This document shows, in pieces, positions 22,317 through 33,900 of a stretch of DNA of 64,000 nucleotides. Position numbers and translations under genes: made by a program. Where the stretch lies: NCBI GenBank assembly GCA_009823505.1, contig VZQC01001008.1, positions 3,944,120 to 4,008,119 of the forward strand, read 5' to 3'. The first letter of the stretch is position 1; every line of letters begins with the position of its first letter. The notes below the pieces were generated by a model that worked only from the letters and a program-made list of their open reading frames with translations, did not search any database and had not been told where the DNA came from. The stretch is from Rhizomys pruinosus (taxonomy: Eukaryota; Chordata; Mammalia; Rodentia; Spalacidae).

Positions 22317-22525
22317 GAGGCTGGAGAGATAGCTTAGTGGTTAAGAGGATCCAGGTTCAATTCCCAGCACCCACATGGCAGATAAGAATTATCTTTAACT
22401 CCATTTCCAGGGGAATCTGACACCCTCTTTGGACATCCGCAGCATTGCATGATATGGGAGCACCTACCTACATGCAGACAGTACACTCATATACATAGAA
22501 AACAAAACAAAACAAAAAAAAACAC
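22317..22525 (+). mobile_element. B2 SINE with internal deletion
   Basis: Head 'ggctggagagatagcttagt', then about 20 bp missing between the A and B boxes, B-box 'ggttcaattccc' and an (AAAAC)n tail. Confidence 0.85.
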
Positions 22526-22603
22526 TGAGTCTCATTTTGGCAGTGTTTTCATCAGAAAGGGAAAAAGAGCCATCTCTCAGTGACAATTTCTCCCATGCAG
22601 GTA

Positions 22604-22740
22604 ACAGACATGATGGAATGTGCCTGTGATCCTAGAACCCAGAAGAATGAAACAGGAGGACTGTGAGCTGGAGGGCAGCCTTGGCTACACAGTGGGACCT
22701 TGTTTAAAACAAAGAAATGAACAAACAAACTCAGAAAGCA
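22604..22740 (+). mobile_element. Diverged B1 SINE
   Basis: 'gacatgatggaatgtgcctg' to 'accttgtttaaaacaaagaa' follows the B1 order; old copy. Confidence 0.65.
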
Positions 22741-22859
22741 TCCAAATAAACATACAAGCAAAATTATGGGAATGAAAGTAAAAGACTGAAAAAAAAATGA
22801 GCAGACATCCTTTAGGAAAGCAGAAAAAAGAAAAGAAACATAGATAAAACACAAAGAAG

Positions 22860-23002
22860 AAAACAAAATGGCAGAATTTATCCTTAATATATTAGTAATT
22901 GCATTAGCAATTAAATGACAGAGATTGGTCAAGTACATGAAAAATGATCCAACTATTTGCTTCCTATAAGAAAGTCACTTCAAATACAGCAATATAGCTT
23001 TG
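22860..23002 (+). pseudogene. L1 ORF2 remnant, middle part
   Basis: 'aaatgatccaactatttgct' and 'tcctataagaaagtcacttc' correspond to the L1 ORF2 segment between endonuclease and reverse transcriptase. Short, decayed, ended by a B2. Confidence 0.5.
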
Positions 23003-23212
23003 CTGAACAAAAGTAGAGGACCCAGGTTCAATTTCTAGCATCACATGGCCTCTAACCATCATGTTTAGCTCTAGTTCCAGGGGATCCAATACCCTCTTCT
23101 GGCCTCAATGGAAATTGCACAAAACAGATGCACTTACATGCATGAAAGTAATATATATATATATATATAGCAAAAATAATAAATAAAATAATTTTAAAAA
23201 TAATAAAAACAA
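23003..23212 (+). mobile_element. Diverged B2 SINE
   Basis: B-box 'ggacccaggttcaatttcta' and a B2 body with an (AT)n run at 23149-23168 in the tail; head largely lost. Confidence 0.65.
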
Positions 23213-23479
23213 AAACCCCAAAGCCATTTATTTTGCAGATGACTGGTGATGTCTCATTAATGGCGTCTGTGATGTAACTATTATATTCATATGTTAACTG
23301 CAGTATGTATTCTTAGGGAAAAAATATAAAAAATAAATTTGAATGTTTTATGGAAACAAGTAAACCAAAAATATTTCCTCAAAAAATGTGTTGAAAAGAT
23401 ATAACAATTTAGTATGCAATTTTAATTAATATCCAAGTACCCAAAAATGTATTTAGTTCATTAAGAAAAAATTTAAAGA

Positions 23480-24290
23480 AATGGGCCATGAAACTGAATA
23501 GAGAGCTTTCAAAAGAACAAATAACAATGGATAGAAAACACCTAAAAGACACCTTCAACATCCTTAGCACTCAGGGAAATTCAGATGAAAACTACTTTAA
23601 GATCCCATCTTACTCCAGTCAGGATAGCTATGATGAAGAATACTAGTGTTGGGCAACGGGAAATTTATGCATTGTTGGTTTGAGTATAAATTCATTTAGC
23701 CACTTTCAGAAGAGGTCTGAAGTTCCAAAAAAATATTAGAAACAGAACTGTATAAGACCTAAGTATAGCCCTCGTGGGCATATGCTCAAATGACTTTATA
23801 TCTTAATACAGAGACAATAGGCACCTCCATGTTCATTGCTGCTCCAGTCACAATATCCAGGAAATAGCAGTAGCCTAAAAGTTACAGCTGATGAATGGAT
23901 AAAGAGAATGTGGTGCACACACACAACTGAGTTTCAGTAGCCTGGAAAGAAAAATGAAATTATGAACATTGCAGGTAAATGGATGAAACTGAAAAACAAT
24001 TATAGAGTGAGACAGCTCTGACCCAGAAAGACAAATGTCACCTACTTTCTCTTATATGTCAACCCTAGCTTTGAATTCCAAGTCATGTGTGTTTAACTTG
24101 AAAGTTTTATAGAAGCCTGAAAACTAGAAAGGGACTATTGGGAAGAGGGTGGCCTAAGGAGGGGAGATAGAACATAGGTAAAACCAAAGTAGAGAAGGGT
24201 GATACTGAGGGTAGAAAGGTTTAAGCAGGAAGAGGAGTGGGAGTTTGAGAGAGACAAGGGGATGGGAGTAAAGATTAAACATTAAAAATA
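23480..24290 (+). pseudogene. L1 ORF2 C-terminal remnant
   Basis: 'gatcccatcttactccagtc', 'atgttcattgctgctccagt' and 'aggtaaatggatgaaactga' follow the end of L1 ORF2 in sense. Many frameshifts. Probably the same old L1 as 22860-23002; its 3' UTR continues after two B1 insertions. Confidence 0.7.
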
Positions 24291-24295
24291 GTGTT

Positions 24296-24446
24296 TAGCC
24301 AGGCTTGGTGGCATATGCCTTTAATTCCAGCACTCAGGAGGTAAAGGCAGGCTCATCTCTTTGAGTTCAAGGCTGCCTTGGTCTACACAGTGAGTTTCAG
24401 GCCAGCTGGAGCTACATGGGGACCCCTGACTCAAAAAGGCCAAAAC
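24296..24446 (+). mobile_element. B1 SINE
   Basis: 'agccaggcttggtggcatat' to 'cccctgactcaaaaaggcc'. Confidence 0.85.
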
Positions 24447-24512
24447 AATGGTGTTTGAAAGTCATATAAATACCTAATTTAAATATTATTTTCAAAATTA
24501 GAAGGGAGGTGT

Positions 24513-24668
24513 CAGCCAGGTGTGATGGTGCACACCTTTAATCCTAGCACTCGGGAGGCAGAGGCAGGTGGATCTTTGTGAGTTCAAGGCTAGCCTGGTC
24601 TACAGAGTGAGTTCCAGGACAGCTGGGGCTACAGGGAGACCCTGTCTCAAAAAAGACCCAAAAAAAGA
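24513..24668 (+). mobile_element. B1 SINE
   Basis: 'agccaggtgtgatggtgcac' to 'gaccctgtctcaaaaaagac'; little diverged. Confidence 0.9.
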
Positions 24669-24674
24669 AGGGAG

Positions 24675-26872
24675 GTGTCTTGTATGGCTGGTGGAGAAGA
24701 TGCCCTGCACAGCACTGGTACCAAGTGTGAGGTATGAGTTTTGATTGGAGTTCCCAGAAGCTTCCCGAACAATATAGACTCTTGCCGTTCTTCTTGGTTG
24801 CCCACCCAGACCGGATGGTTAGACTGTTGCTTAACACACTACACACTTTAGGTACAAAGTACAGAGAACACAGGATGGAACTGAGCTGGAAACTTTCTCA
24901 GTGCTGGCTAGCTTTCAGAGTCAGAAAGGGAAGGAACTCAAAGAGAGGGGATAATAGACTGGTATTATTAAAGGGATAAAGGGTAACATGGAAGTACTTT
25001 AACTGGGGAGGGAGGAGAGGGTTAGTAGGGAGAGAGAGAAAGAGGAGAGAAAAATAGTTTAAGTGTTGTGAAAAAGCTAGAGGGAAATGGATTAGCTCAA
25101 AAAACTACTGAAAAATACACATACAATATCTGACCATGAGTGCATGTGTATACTTGAAGTCTGTATAGCAAGAAAAATAGGGCCAGATAGGAGAAACCTT
25201 CCTTCAGGTTGCTGGTCCGGGTGGTCCATGAGACTCCCAAAATAACACAGGCTATTGCTACAGCCTTTGATTATCTCCCTGAAGTTGTAAATAAGACTAT
25301 TTCTGAATACAGGACAGATTTTGGACACAGACTTGGAGCAATGGAGCTGGAGTTGACATGGAATCCTCCTCCCAGACTAGCTCTCATGGTTCTGGAGGAG
25401 ACTCTGCAATCTGCTAAGGGGGAAAATCAGTCAATGGACCAACCCCACTGTAAAGCCTAATAACAACAATGACCAGCACAATAAACTATAGAAATGCAGA
25501 AGTGGAGTGTAAGGGACTGCTGAGAGCACGTCCCTGGATAGGACTCCTAAGTTAAGTCCCACTGACAGAGTACTATACTCACAAAAGGTCACAACTAGTC
25601 AGTGTGGAGAGTAAGGGACTGCTGAGAACACGTCCCTGGATAGGACTCGTATGTTAAAGCCCACTAACAGAGTACTACACACAGAGAAGGTCACAGCTAG
25701 TCAGTGTGGAGAGTAAGGGACTGCTGAGAACACGTCACTGGATAGGACTCCTATGTTAAAGCCCACTAACAGAGTACTACACACACAGAAGGAAACAGCT
25801 AGTCGAAGTGTGGAGAGTAAGGGACTGCTGAGAGCACATCCCTGGATAGGACTCCTATGTTAAATCCCACTACAGAGTACTATACACACAGAAGGTCACA
25901 GCTAGTCAGAGTGTGGAGAGTAAGGGACTGCTGAGAGCACGTCCCTGGATAGGACTCCTATGTTAAATCCCACTAACAGAGTACTATATACACAGAAGGC
26001 CACAGCTAGTCAGAGTGTGGAGAGTAAGGGACTGCTGAGAGCACATCCCTGGCTAGGACTCCTATGTTAAATCCTACTAACAGAGTACTATACAAACAGA
26101 AGGCCACAGCTAGTCAGAGTGTGGAGAACAATGGACTGCTGAAAGCATGTCCCTGGATAGGACTCCTATGTTAAATCCCACTAACAGAGTACTACACACA
26201 CAGAAGGTCACAGCTAGTCAGAGTGGAGAGTAAGGGACTGCTGAGAGCACGTCCCTGGATAGGACTCCTATGTTAAATCCCACTAACAGAGTACTACATA
26301 CACAGAAGGCCACAGCTAATCAAAGTGTGGAGAGTAAGGGACTGCTGAGAGCACATCCCTGGGGATAGGATTCCTATGTTGAATCTCACCCACCCATAGC
26401 TCAGGTACCGTCACCAAAGAGAAAACAGAAAGATTGTAACAGCCAGGGTTGCTGTATGAGTATCAGGCAACAGAATTCTCCAGGCCTCTGTATGATCTTA
26501 CAGCAATGGTTTCAGCACACACAAGACTCATTCAGATTCAACCAGACAACAACCCATCATAGAAATGGGAAGATGGGCAGCAGGTTCCCACTTTACCAAA
26601 AGAACTATTGGCAACTGATTATTTCTGGGTCAGGTAGAGTAGATCTTCTTTAAGGGAGAAACTCTAGATGGGCTGACTAGAGTCCAGTAGATAAACTTAT
26701 ACTGAGAGACATTTGGGTACACAAGTATGACTTGATATGCCTTAACATATATGACAGAATGTATGAAATTTGGTGAGGGAGGTGATATTGGGGGTTAGAT
26801 GGGGAAAAGTCTATAAAGGTGATTAAGATGGTTTTGTGTAAATTGTACAAAAATTCAATAAAAATACACAAA
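24675..26872 (+). mobile_element. L1 3' UTR (Lx-like) containing a tandem array
   Basis: 'agcttcccgaacaatataga', 'atctgaccatgagtgcatgt' and 'caggttgctggtccgggtgg' are Lx-type 3' UTR blocks in sense. The element ends at 26872 with 'aattcaataaaaatacacaa'. The middle (25503-26385) has been expanded into a tandem array. Confidence 0.6.
25503..26385 (+). repeat. ~103-bp tandem repeat (minisatellite), about 9 units
   Basis: Units begin at about 25503, 25604, 25705, 25808, 25912, 26017, 26121, 26223 and 26327, each opening with GTGGAGAGTAAGGGACTGCT and containing 'ccctggataggactcctatg' and 'cagagtactacacacacaga'. Spacing 101-105 bp. The unit matches a single-copy part of the L1 3' UTR near 51850-51930, so the array arose by amplification inside an L1. 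Confidence 0.92.
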
Positions 26873-28030
26873 GGAAGGTATTATGTAGGGCATTGGGGGA
26901 GAAAGGGTATTAGTGGTCATACTTAGCTGTGAACCCCATAAACTTCAATACCAACTTGCCAGACAAGATGTACAATAGTAGGACTACTATTATAGAATTA
27001 AGCAATTGCTCTCTGATTAGATCTGAGGACTGTTTCATAGGAAGGAACCCATGAATGACACTGTAAACTCAGTCACAAATATAGGACAGTCATAAGCTGT
27101 ACTGGTGAACTTACTGCTGTTGTTTAATTAACTTGACATAGCATCAAACTGCCTTATACATACTTATGTTTATACCCCTAGGTAAATGTTGCTTTTAGCC
27201 TTAAGGGAAGTTACACTTTGTTGTGAACTAGATGAAAGTGATTTCGGAGGGTTGTGGTTGATCGAGGTACTGAGGATAAACAACAGTTGAGTGTTCAACC
27301 CTAAAGAAGACATTTTGTACTTCCACTTCTGAGGATTGGGGAGCATTGAGGAAGAGAAGGTGGGAAGAATATAAGAGTCGGATGATCAGAGAAGGGCTGA
27401 AAAATGTTATATTTGGGGCATGACACAGCCATCATATATAGTTACTTACACTGGGGCTGAATAAGACTGGCCTTGTCAGCCATCTCCTATGGCTGGGGAG
27501 GAACTCATGGGGCCCTACCCTTCTCTGCAGAAGTGATGATTACTGAAGGCTCTGGGGAAGGCAAAGTCATTGTTTCCGGCTGTATACTTGGTGGTGAGTC
27601 CAGTAAACGGCAGTGGATACTCCAAACCCATGGTCACATAGAAAGTTACTCAGGGTCACAAAACAACAACAGAAGAGCATGAATGTGGGAAAGGGATTTA
27701 TAGGGAGATGAGAGAAATTAGAATGAATTTTATACATGTATGGAGATGTCAAAAATGTAGTTAATAAAAAATTAAAGAATCACTCCTTTAAAGATCAACT
27801 CTCCCAGCTGGAGAGATGGTCTAGCGGTTAAGAGCGCTGACTGCTCTTACAGAGGACCTGGGTTCGATCCCCAGCACCCACATGGTGGCTGAGAACCATC
27901 TGAAACTCCAATTCCAGGAGAACTCCAGTTCCAGGGGAATCCGACACCCTCTTCTGACCTCCGCAGCATTGCACGACATGGGTGCCCAAACTTGCATGCA
28001 GACAGTACATTCATACACATATAGAAATAA
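26224..28030 (+). repeat. Duplicated 1.8-kb segment, copy 1
   Basis: Matches 30124-31932 with an offset of 3,900 bases (3,902 after a 2-bp indel). I count 8 substitutions and one 2-bp indel, about 0.45% difference. It starts inside the tandem array and ends in a B2 tail. Confidence 0.93.
26880..27789 (+). mobile_element. L1 3' UTR (Lx-like), second element
   Basis: 'cttaacttgacatagcatca'-type and 'gcattgaggaagagaaggtg', 'ggaagaatataagagtcgga' blocks in sense, ending 'gtagttaataaaaaattaaa'. Directly follows the end of the previous L1. Lies inside the duplicated segment 26224-28030. Confidence 0.6.
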
Positions 28031-28064
28031 ATAAAATTAATAAAAATAAAAAAATAAAAAAATA
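27806..28064 (+). mobile_element. B2 SINE
   Basis: Complete B2 with an A/T-rich tail. AAAGATCAACTCTCCC precedes it (27790-27805), but no such duplication follows its tail here, unlike the copy at 31708. Confidence 0.92.
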
Positions 28065-28065
28065 A

Positions 28066-30122
28066 AGTATCTGTTCATAGGACCGTTTGGAAACATATTC
28101 ATGGGAACAGGAAGACACTCAAACCTTTGATATCATAACAAAATATATCAAAGTTAATATCAGACAAGACCTGCCATTGTGTATCTAACGGGATGCATTG
28201 AGAAAGAATCACAAAGTCGTTTGTGATACTCTTGCCACAATATACCTCAGAATCCAACAGAGTAAGGAGCAGCGACCGCACCATCTAAATTCCTGTTGGG
28301 ATTGGATATCAGTCCAGCAAAATGAAATCAGTGGGCCAATCTGTAAATTAGAACAAAATCTTTATATTAATTAGCATTATTGTGCCTTTGTTAGTATCTT
28401 GAGTTAGAACATGCTGTGCTATGGTTAGGCAGTTTGTTAACATTTGAATAAACATTATTTTGCATCCTTTTCTTGGTCTTTTATAACCTTTTCAATGCAC
28501 AACTTTACTGTTTTGAATAGGTTTTTCTCTTGTGTGAATAAACATTTTAAAGGGTTTGCTAAAACTTGACATATTTATGACTCTCCAAAAAATTATTTCT
28601 TAGTAGATAATTTAAAAGGTGAAATTATTCGTTTGACTTCATCTCCTGATTACTTATCCACCATGGCTTCAAATGTATTGACATAATATAATATGTACAT
28701 ATTATATTAATACATTCTTTTAACATTATATAAACTTATGTTAAAACAATAATGTACCATGCATATAAAGTTCATTTTCATATTATATTTGCACTTAAAG
28801 AAATGAGAAATGTATTGTCATTGCATTACTGAATTTTAAAATTAGAGTTAGACCTATCTGTGGCTAATACTTTTGAACATTCTAGCCCTCCTTGTCATAT
28901 GAGATCATCTTTGTAGCCAAGCTCCTTTTGACAAGGCAAAGACATCTGTTTCAAACATGGTAGATTACAGTGTGCTGAATCCTCATTACTGACAAAGGCA
29001 ACACACTAGGGGTTCAACATTCCGCATAGTTTTATTCACATTTATCCTCAAATAGGCATTTGGTGTATTTCAAAATAATAATGGAATAAAGCCAGCATTT
29101 TTAAACTGGATGTTTTGTGTAAGGATATAACAAAGATGGTACCTTATTTCACAGTCAGTTGGAATTTCAATAATTACAATAAGTCACTTTCCCTGAAAAC
29201 ATTTCTTCTCTAGATGCTTAAAATTTAGATGGGTCAGAAGCCTGATTAATTACAGATTTCAAATAGTTTAATTCCGCGTTTTCAGCTTGATACTTACCAG
29301 GAATAATATGGATTAGTACAAATCGTTTTGGAACATTTTATGTTGTTTAGAGTTAGACGTGTTCATGATATTTAAACTTCAGATGTACTTGTGAGTATAT
29401 ACTTTATTATCTAGTTTTGAAATAATTTGGAAGTAATCCTTACAAGATTTGGTCATCCTCAGCATCGTTTGGAAGATGTGTACACTTGGCTGCATTTCAC
29501 AGCATCTGCAGCTTTCGGAAATAGCTAAGATTTTCAGTTGACATGTCCTAGATGTTAATTTATGTTACAAGTTATAAAGGTTGAATCTGTGTGCTTGTAA
29601 GGCAATTTGCCTTTGTTCAGAAGAACGTAATGACGAAGAGCAAATAAAGTCAAACAATGATTTAAATTTCCACTCGAAGGGGGGAAATATATAAAAAGTA
29701 ATGCTTGGAATTTGACCTTAGCTGCTAAAGGGAAAATTAATTACTAGAAAATGCAGAAACATGTTTTGTTTCAAAGCTATTTTCAGTGTCATTTTTGTTT
29801 TATAAGCTAAAAACCCTCACTATTTGAAATATTGCATGTTCATTTTAAATCAAGTACTATTCTGCTAAATTTGTCTGTGCACAAATAAATCTTTAAGTAA
29901 CTTGTTAGTTGAATTTTCTTTCTGAGAATCAGAATAAACCACAAAGAATTGTGCAAGAGATGTAAGTTGATTACATTTGAGTCCACTTTTCAAACTTTCA
30001 GTGGGAGAAATAACTTTCCTGAGGTCAGAGACTAGAGAATACCAAAGCTGTCTGTTGAATCCATCTTAGTTTAACTGTTGCACCACAGTGAGAGGATGTG
30101 TAGTGCAGCTTTGGATTTTCTT
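28066..30122. other. AT-rich single-copy-looking block
   Basis: 2.06 kb without recognisable repeats or genes. It starts at a B2 tail lacking its right target-site duplication and ends at the single n at 30123. Confidence 0.5.
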
Positions 30123-30123
30123 N
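30123..30123. other. Single ambiguous base (n) at a duplication boundary
   Basis: Sequence right of this n equals 26224 onward; sequence left of it does not. A likely contig join or unresolved patch. Confidence 0.8.
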
Positions 30124-31932
30124 TGGAGAGTAAGGGACTGCTGAGAGCACGTCCCTGGATAGGACTCCTATGTTAAATCCCACTAACAGAGTACTACATA
30201 CACAGAAGGCCACAGCTAATCAAAGTGTGGAGAGTAAGGGACTGCTGAGAGCACATCCCTGGGGATAGGATTCCTATGTTGAATCTCACCCACCCATAGC
30301 TCAGGTACCGTCACCAAAGAGAAAACAGAAAGATTGTAACAGCCAGGGTTGCTGTATGAGTATCAGGCAACAGAATTCTCCAGGCCTCTGTATGATCTTA
30401 CAGCAATGGTTTCAGCACACACAAGACTCATTCAGATTCAACCAGACAACAACCCATCATAGAAATGGGAAGATGGGCAGCAGGTTCCCACTTTACCAAA
30501 AGAACTATTGGCAACTGATTATTTCTGGGTCAGGTAGAGTAGATCTTCTTTAAGGGAGAAACTCTAGATGGGCTGACTAGAGTCCAGTAGATAAACTTAT
30601 ACTGAGAGACATTTGGGTACACAAGTATGACTTGATATGCCTTAACATATATGACAGAATGTATGAAATTTGGTGAGGGAGGTGATATTGGGGGTTAGAT
30701 GGGGAAAAGTCTATAAAGGTGATTAAGATGGTTTTGTGTAAATTGTACAAAAATTCAATAAAAATACACAAAGGAAGGTATTATGTAGGGCATTGGGGGA
30801 GAAAGGGCATTAGTGGTCATACTTAGCTGTGAACCCCATAAACTTCAATACCAACTTGCCAGACAAGATGTACAATAGTAGGACTACTATTATAGAATTA
30901 AGCAATTGCTCTCTGATTAGATCTGAGGACTGTTTCATAGGAAGAAACCCATGAATGACACTGTAAACTCAGTCACAAATATAGGACAGTCATAAGCTGT
31001 ACTGGTGAACTTACTGCTGTTGTTTAATTAACTTGACATAGCATCAAACTGCCTTATACATACTTATGTTTATACCCCTAGGTAAATGTTGCTTTTAGCC
31101 TTAAGGGAATTTACACTTTGTTGTGAACTAGATGAAAGTGATTTCGGAGGGTTGTGGTTGATCGAGGTACTGAGGATAAACAACAGTTGAGTGTTCAACC
31201 CTAAAGAAGACATTTTGTACTTCCACTTCTGAGGATTGGGGAGCATTGAGGAAGAGAAGGTGGGAAGAATATAAGAGTCGGATGATCAGAGAAGGGCTGA
31301 AAAATGTTATATTTGGGGCATGACACAGCCATCATATATAGTTACTTACACTGGGGCTGAATAAGACTGGCCTTGTCAGCCATCTCCTATGGCTGGGGAG
31401 GAACTCATGGGGCCCTACCCTTCTCTGCAGAAGTGATGATTACTGAAGGCTCTGGGGAAGGCAAAGTCATTGTTTCCAGCTGTATGCTTGGTGGTGAGTC
31501 CAGTAAACGGCAGTGGATACTCCAAACCCATGGTCACATAGAAAGTTACTCAGTGGGTCACAAAACAACAACAGAAGAGCATGAATGTGGGAAAGGGATT
31601 TATAGGGAGATGAGAGAAATTAGAATGAATTTTATACATGTATGGAGATGTCAAAAATGTAGTTAATAAAAAATTAAAGAATCACTCCTTTAAAGATCAA
31701 CTCTCCCAGCTGGAGAGATGGTCTAGCGGTTAAGAGCGCTGACTGCTCTTACAGAGGACCTGGGTTCGATCCCCAGCACTCACATGGTGGCTGAGAACCA
31801 TCTGAAACTCCAATTCCAGGAGAACTCCAGTTCCAGGGGAATCCGACACCCTCTTCTGACCTCCGCAGCATTGCACGACATGGGTGCACAAACTTGCATG
31901 CAGGCAGTACATTCATACACATATAGAAATAA
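30124..31932 (+). repeat. Duplicated 1.8-kb segment, copy 2
   Basis: Repeats 26224-28030: last 1.6 units of the tandem array, the end of the first L1, the second L1 3' UTR and a B2. It begins exactly after the n. Confidence 0.93.
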
Positions 31933-31965
31933 AAAAAATTTTAAAAAAAATATGGGTGTTCTTAA
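31708..31965 (+). mobile_element. B2 SINE, first of a tandem pair
   Basis: Complete B2 preceded by AAAGATCAACTCTCCC (31692-31707). After the tail and a short 'tatgggtgttctt', the same 16-mer follows at 31966-31981. Confidence 0.93.
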
Positions 31966-31981
31966 AAAGATCAACTCTCCC

Positions 31982-32220
31982 AGCTGGAGAGATGGTCTAG
32001 CGGTTAAGAGCGCTGACTGCTCTTACAGAGGACCTGGGTTCGATCCCCAGCACTCACATGGTGGCTGAGAACCATCTGAAACTCCAATTCCAGGAGAACT
32101 CCAGTTCCAGGGGAATCCGACACCCTCTTCTGACCTCCGCAGCATTGCACGACATGGGTGCACAAACTTGCATGCAGACAGTACATTCATACACATATAG
32201 AAATAAAAAAAATTTTAAAA
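31982..32220 (+). mobile_element. B2 SINE, second of a tandem pair
   Basis: Nearly identical to the B2 at 31708. Followed by AAAGATCGACTCTCCC (32221-32236), the third occurrence of the target site, one base changed. Confidence 0.93.
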
Positions 32221-32249
32221 AAAGATCGACTCTCCCTCACCCAGCAGTA

Positions 32250-32530
32250 ATCAGTTGCCGATAGTTTCTTGTCCTCAGTTCCAAGTTGGGTCTTTGTCTC
32301 ATTGAACCTGCATGCATCTTGTGCATGATGTCACTATTGCTGTTAGTTCACATGAGCAAGTTCTCAGAGGCCTGGAAGACTGTCTTTCATTATAGTTATG
32401 CACAAAGCTTGGCTCTTACAATCTTTCCATTTCCTCTTCTGCCATGGTCCCTGAGCCCTGGGTGGATGGGGTTTCATATAGGAGTCTTATCCAGGGATAA
32501 CTACTCTGCAGTCTTTTACACTGAGGGATA
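32250..32530 (-). mobile_element. L1 3' UTR fragment, antisense
   Basis: 'catggtccctgagccctggg' and 'tcatataggagtcttatcca' are the reverse of the Lx-type 3' UTR block. 32530-32640 may hold a sense L1 end ('gattaagatgtattatatgt'). Confidence 0.55.
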
Positions 32531-32639
32531 TGAAGGTGCACAGATTTGACTCTTTAGGCCTTGGATGAAATCTAGAGGGGGATACAGGGGACATGTATGG
32601 AGGATGGGGCTCTAGGTATGATTAAGATGTATTATATGT

Positions 32640-33900
32640 CAGCTGTAATTCTGATAGGTTTCCCCTTATATGTAACCTGTTTTTCTCTTGTGGCTTTTAG
32701 AATTTTGTCTTTGTTTTGGGCATCTAGCATTTTAACTATGATGTGGTAGGGGATAGTTTCTTTACTGGTCTAGTCTATTTGGTGTTCTATATGCTTCTTG
32801 TATTTGTATGGGTTTATCTTTTTTTAATTTGGGGAAATTTTCATCTATTATTCTGTTGACAATCTGATCAATACCATTCTCTTGGGATTCTTCTCCTTCC
32901 TCTATCCCTATGATGTGGAGGTTTGATCTTTTCATAGTGTCCCACATTTTCTGGTTGTTCCACTCTTGTGTATTTTTAAATTTTTCATAGTCTTTACTTG
33001 AGCTTTTCTGTTGTTCTGTGTTATCTTCCAGGTCTGATATTCTTTGTTCTGCTTCCTCTATTCTGCTTCTGAGGCTTTTTCCCATTCTTTCCTCTTGATT
33101 GGATGACTGTTCAATTTCCCTTTTCATTTCCTCCTGTGTTTTCTTTACTATTTCCACTTCCTTTTGGAGCTTCTCAATCTTTTCTTGTAGCTCCTTGTTT
33201 TGCTCATTGTTTTCCTTTTTCATTTCAGTGTGGGATATTTTCAGTGTTTCCACTTCCTTCCGGAGTTTGTCAATTTGTCCCTCTAGCTCTTTCCAGAGTC
33301 TGTCATTTTCTCCTTTTGGTTCATTCTGAAGTTTGTCCTTGTCTCCCTCTAGGTCCTTTCTGAGTTTTTCATTCTCTCCCCTTAGTTCTATGATTTCTTT
33401 GAATATGTCGGTGATTGTTATTCTACAATGTGTGCCCTGGCTTACCTCTAGGGAGATCCCATTGTAGGAATCCTTCACAGGCTCTGGAGAGTTTGGTGTG
33501 GAGTTATTCTACGCCTTTCCCATATTGTTCTTTCTTTGTGCTCTCGGCATGTGGTTTGCCTTTTGCCTGTATTCTGATTCGAATCTTGAATGCCTCTGCA
33601 CATTGTTGAAGGATTGCTTTCCTTGATTCTTTCAGGTGCCTTCGTTGTATTCTCCTTATGTATGGAGGGTTGACTTGTCTAGGTTTTAGGCTTTCAATTT
33701 TGGTTATATATTGGAAGGTATAGTTCACTCTTCCCTTTCTGTTCTGTAAGATCTGGGTGGGTAACAACCCAGATGACAGGTTCTGAGCACTGTGTTCCCT
33801 CTGCTGCCAGCCACTCTCTCCTGAGTACTAACTTGGCTGAGGGACCTAAGGGATAACTTTGTTCCTTGCCCTCAGAGGTCAACTAAGTATTAGGGGATTA
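32640..33900 (-). mobile_element. L1 5' part: 5' UTR and ORF1, no 3' part
   Basis: Minus-strand L1 segment holding probable 5' UTR (33900 to about 33500) and ORF1. It stops near 32640, inside ORF1. L1 insertions normally lose the 5' end, so keeping the 5' part while losing ORF2 and the 3' UTR points to a later deletion or rearrangement. Confidence 0.65.
32762..33478 (-). pseudogene. L1 ORF1p remnant (coiled coil and start of RRM)
   Basis: 238 codons. Residues about 25-170 form a long Lys/Glu-rich coiled coil with repeated 'ENEKLRKDLEG'-like and 'KLQKEVE' blocks, the trimerisation domain of L1 ORF1p. From about residue 185, MKRSNLHIIGIEEGEESQ marks the RNA-recognition motif, and EAYRTPNRLDQ ends the frame. 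Reading continues recognisably to about 32640 (for example QVTYKGKPIRIT) after a frameshift or stop near 32762, so the C-terminal domain is cut. ORF1p binds L1 RNA as a trimer in the cytoplasm. The N-terminus differs from mouse and rat ORF1 as I recall them; the true start may lie upstream of the first Met. Confidence 0.82.

Noticed and set aside
25503..26385. Regular array that could suggest a CRISPR
   Set aside because: Units are contiguous near-identical 101-105-bp repeats with no distinct spacers, in a rodent L1 3' UTR.
33099..33363. Ser/Phe-rich plus-strand frames
   Set aside because: Antisense shadow of the L1 ORF1 coiled coil.
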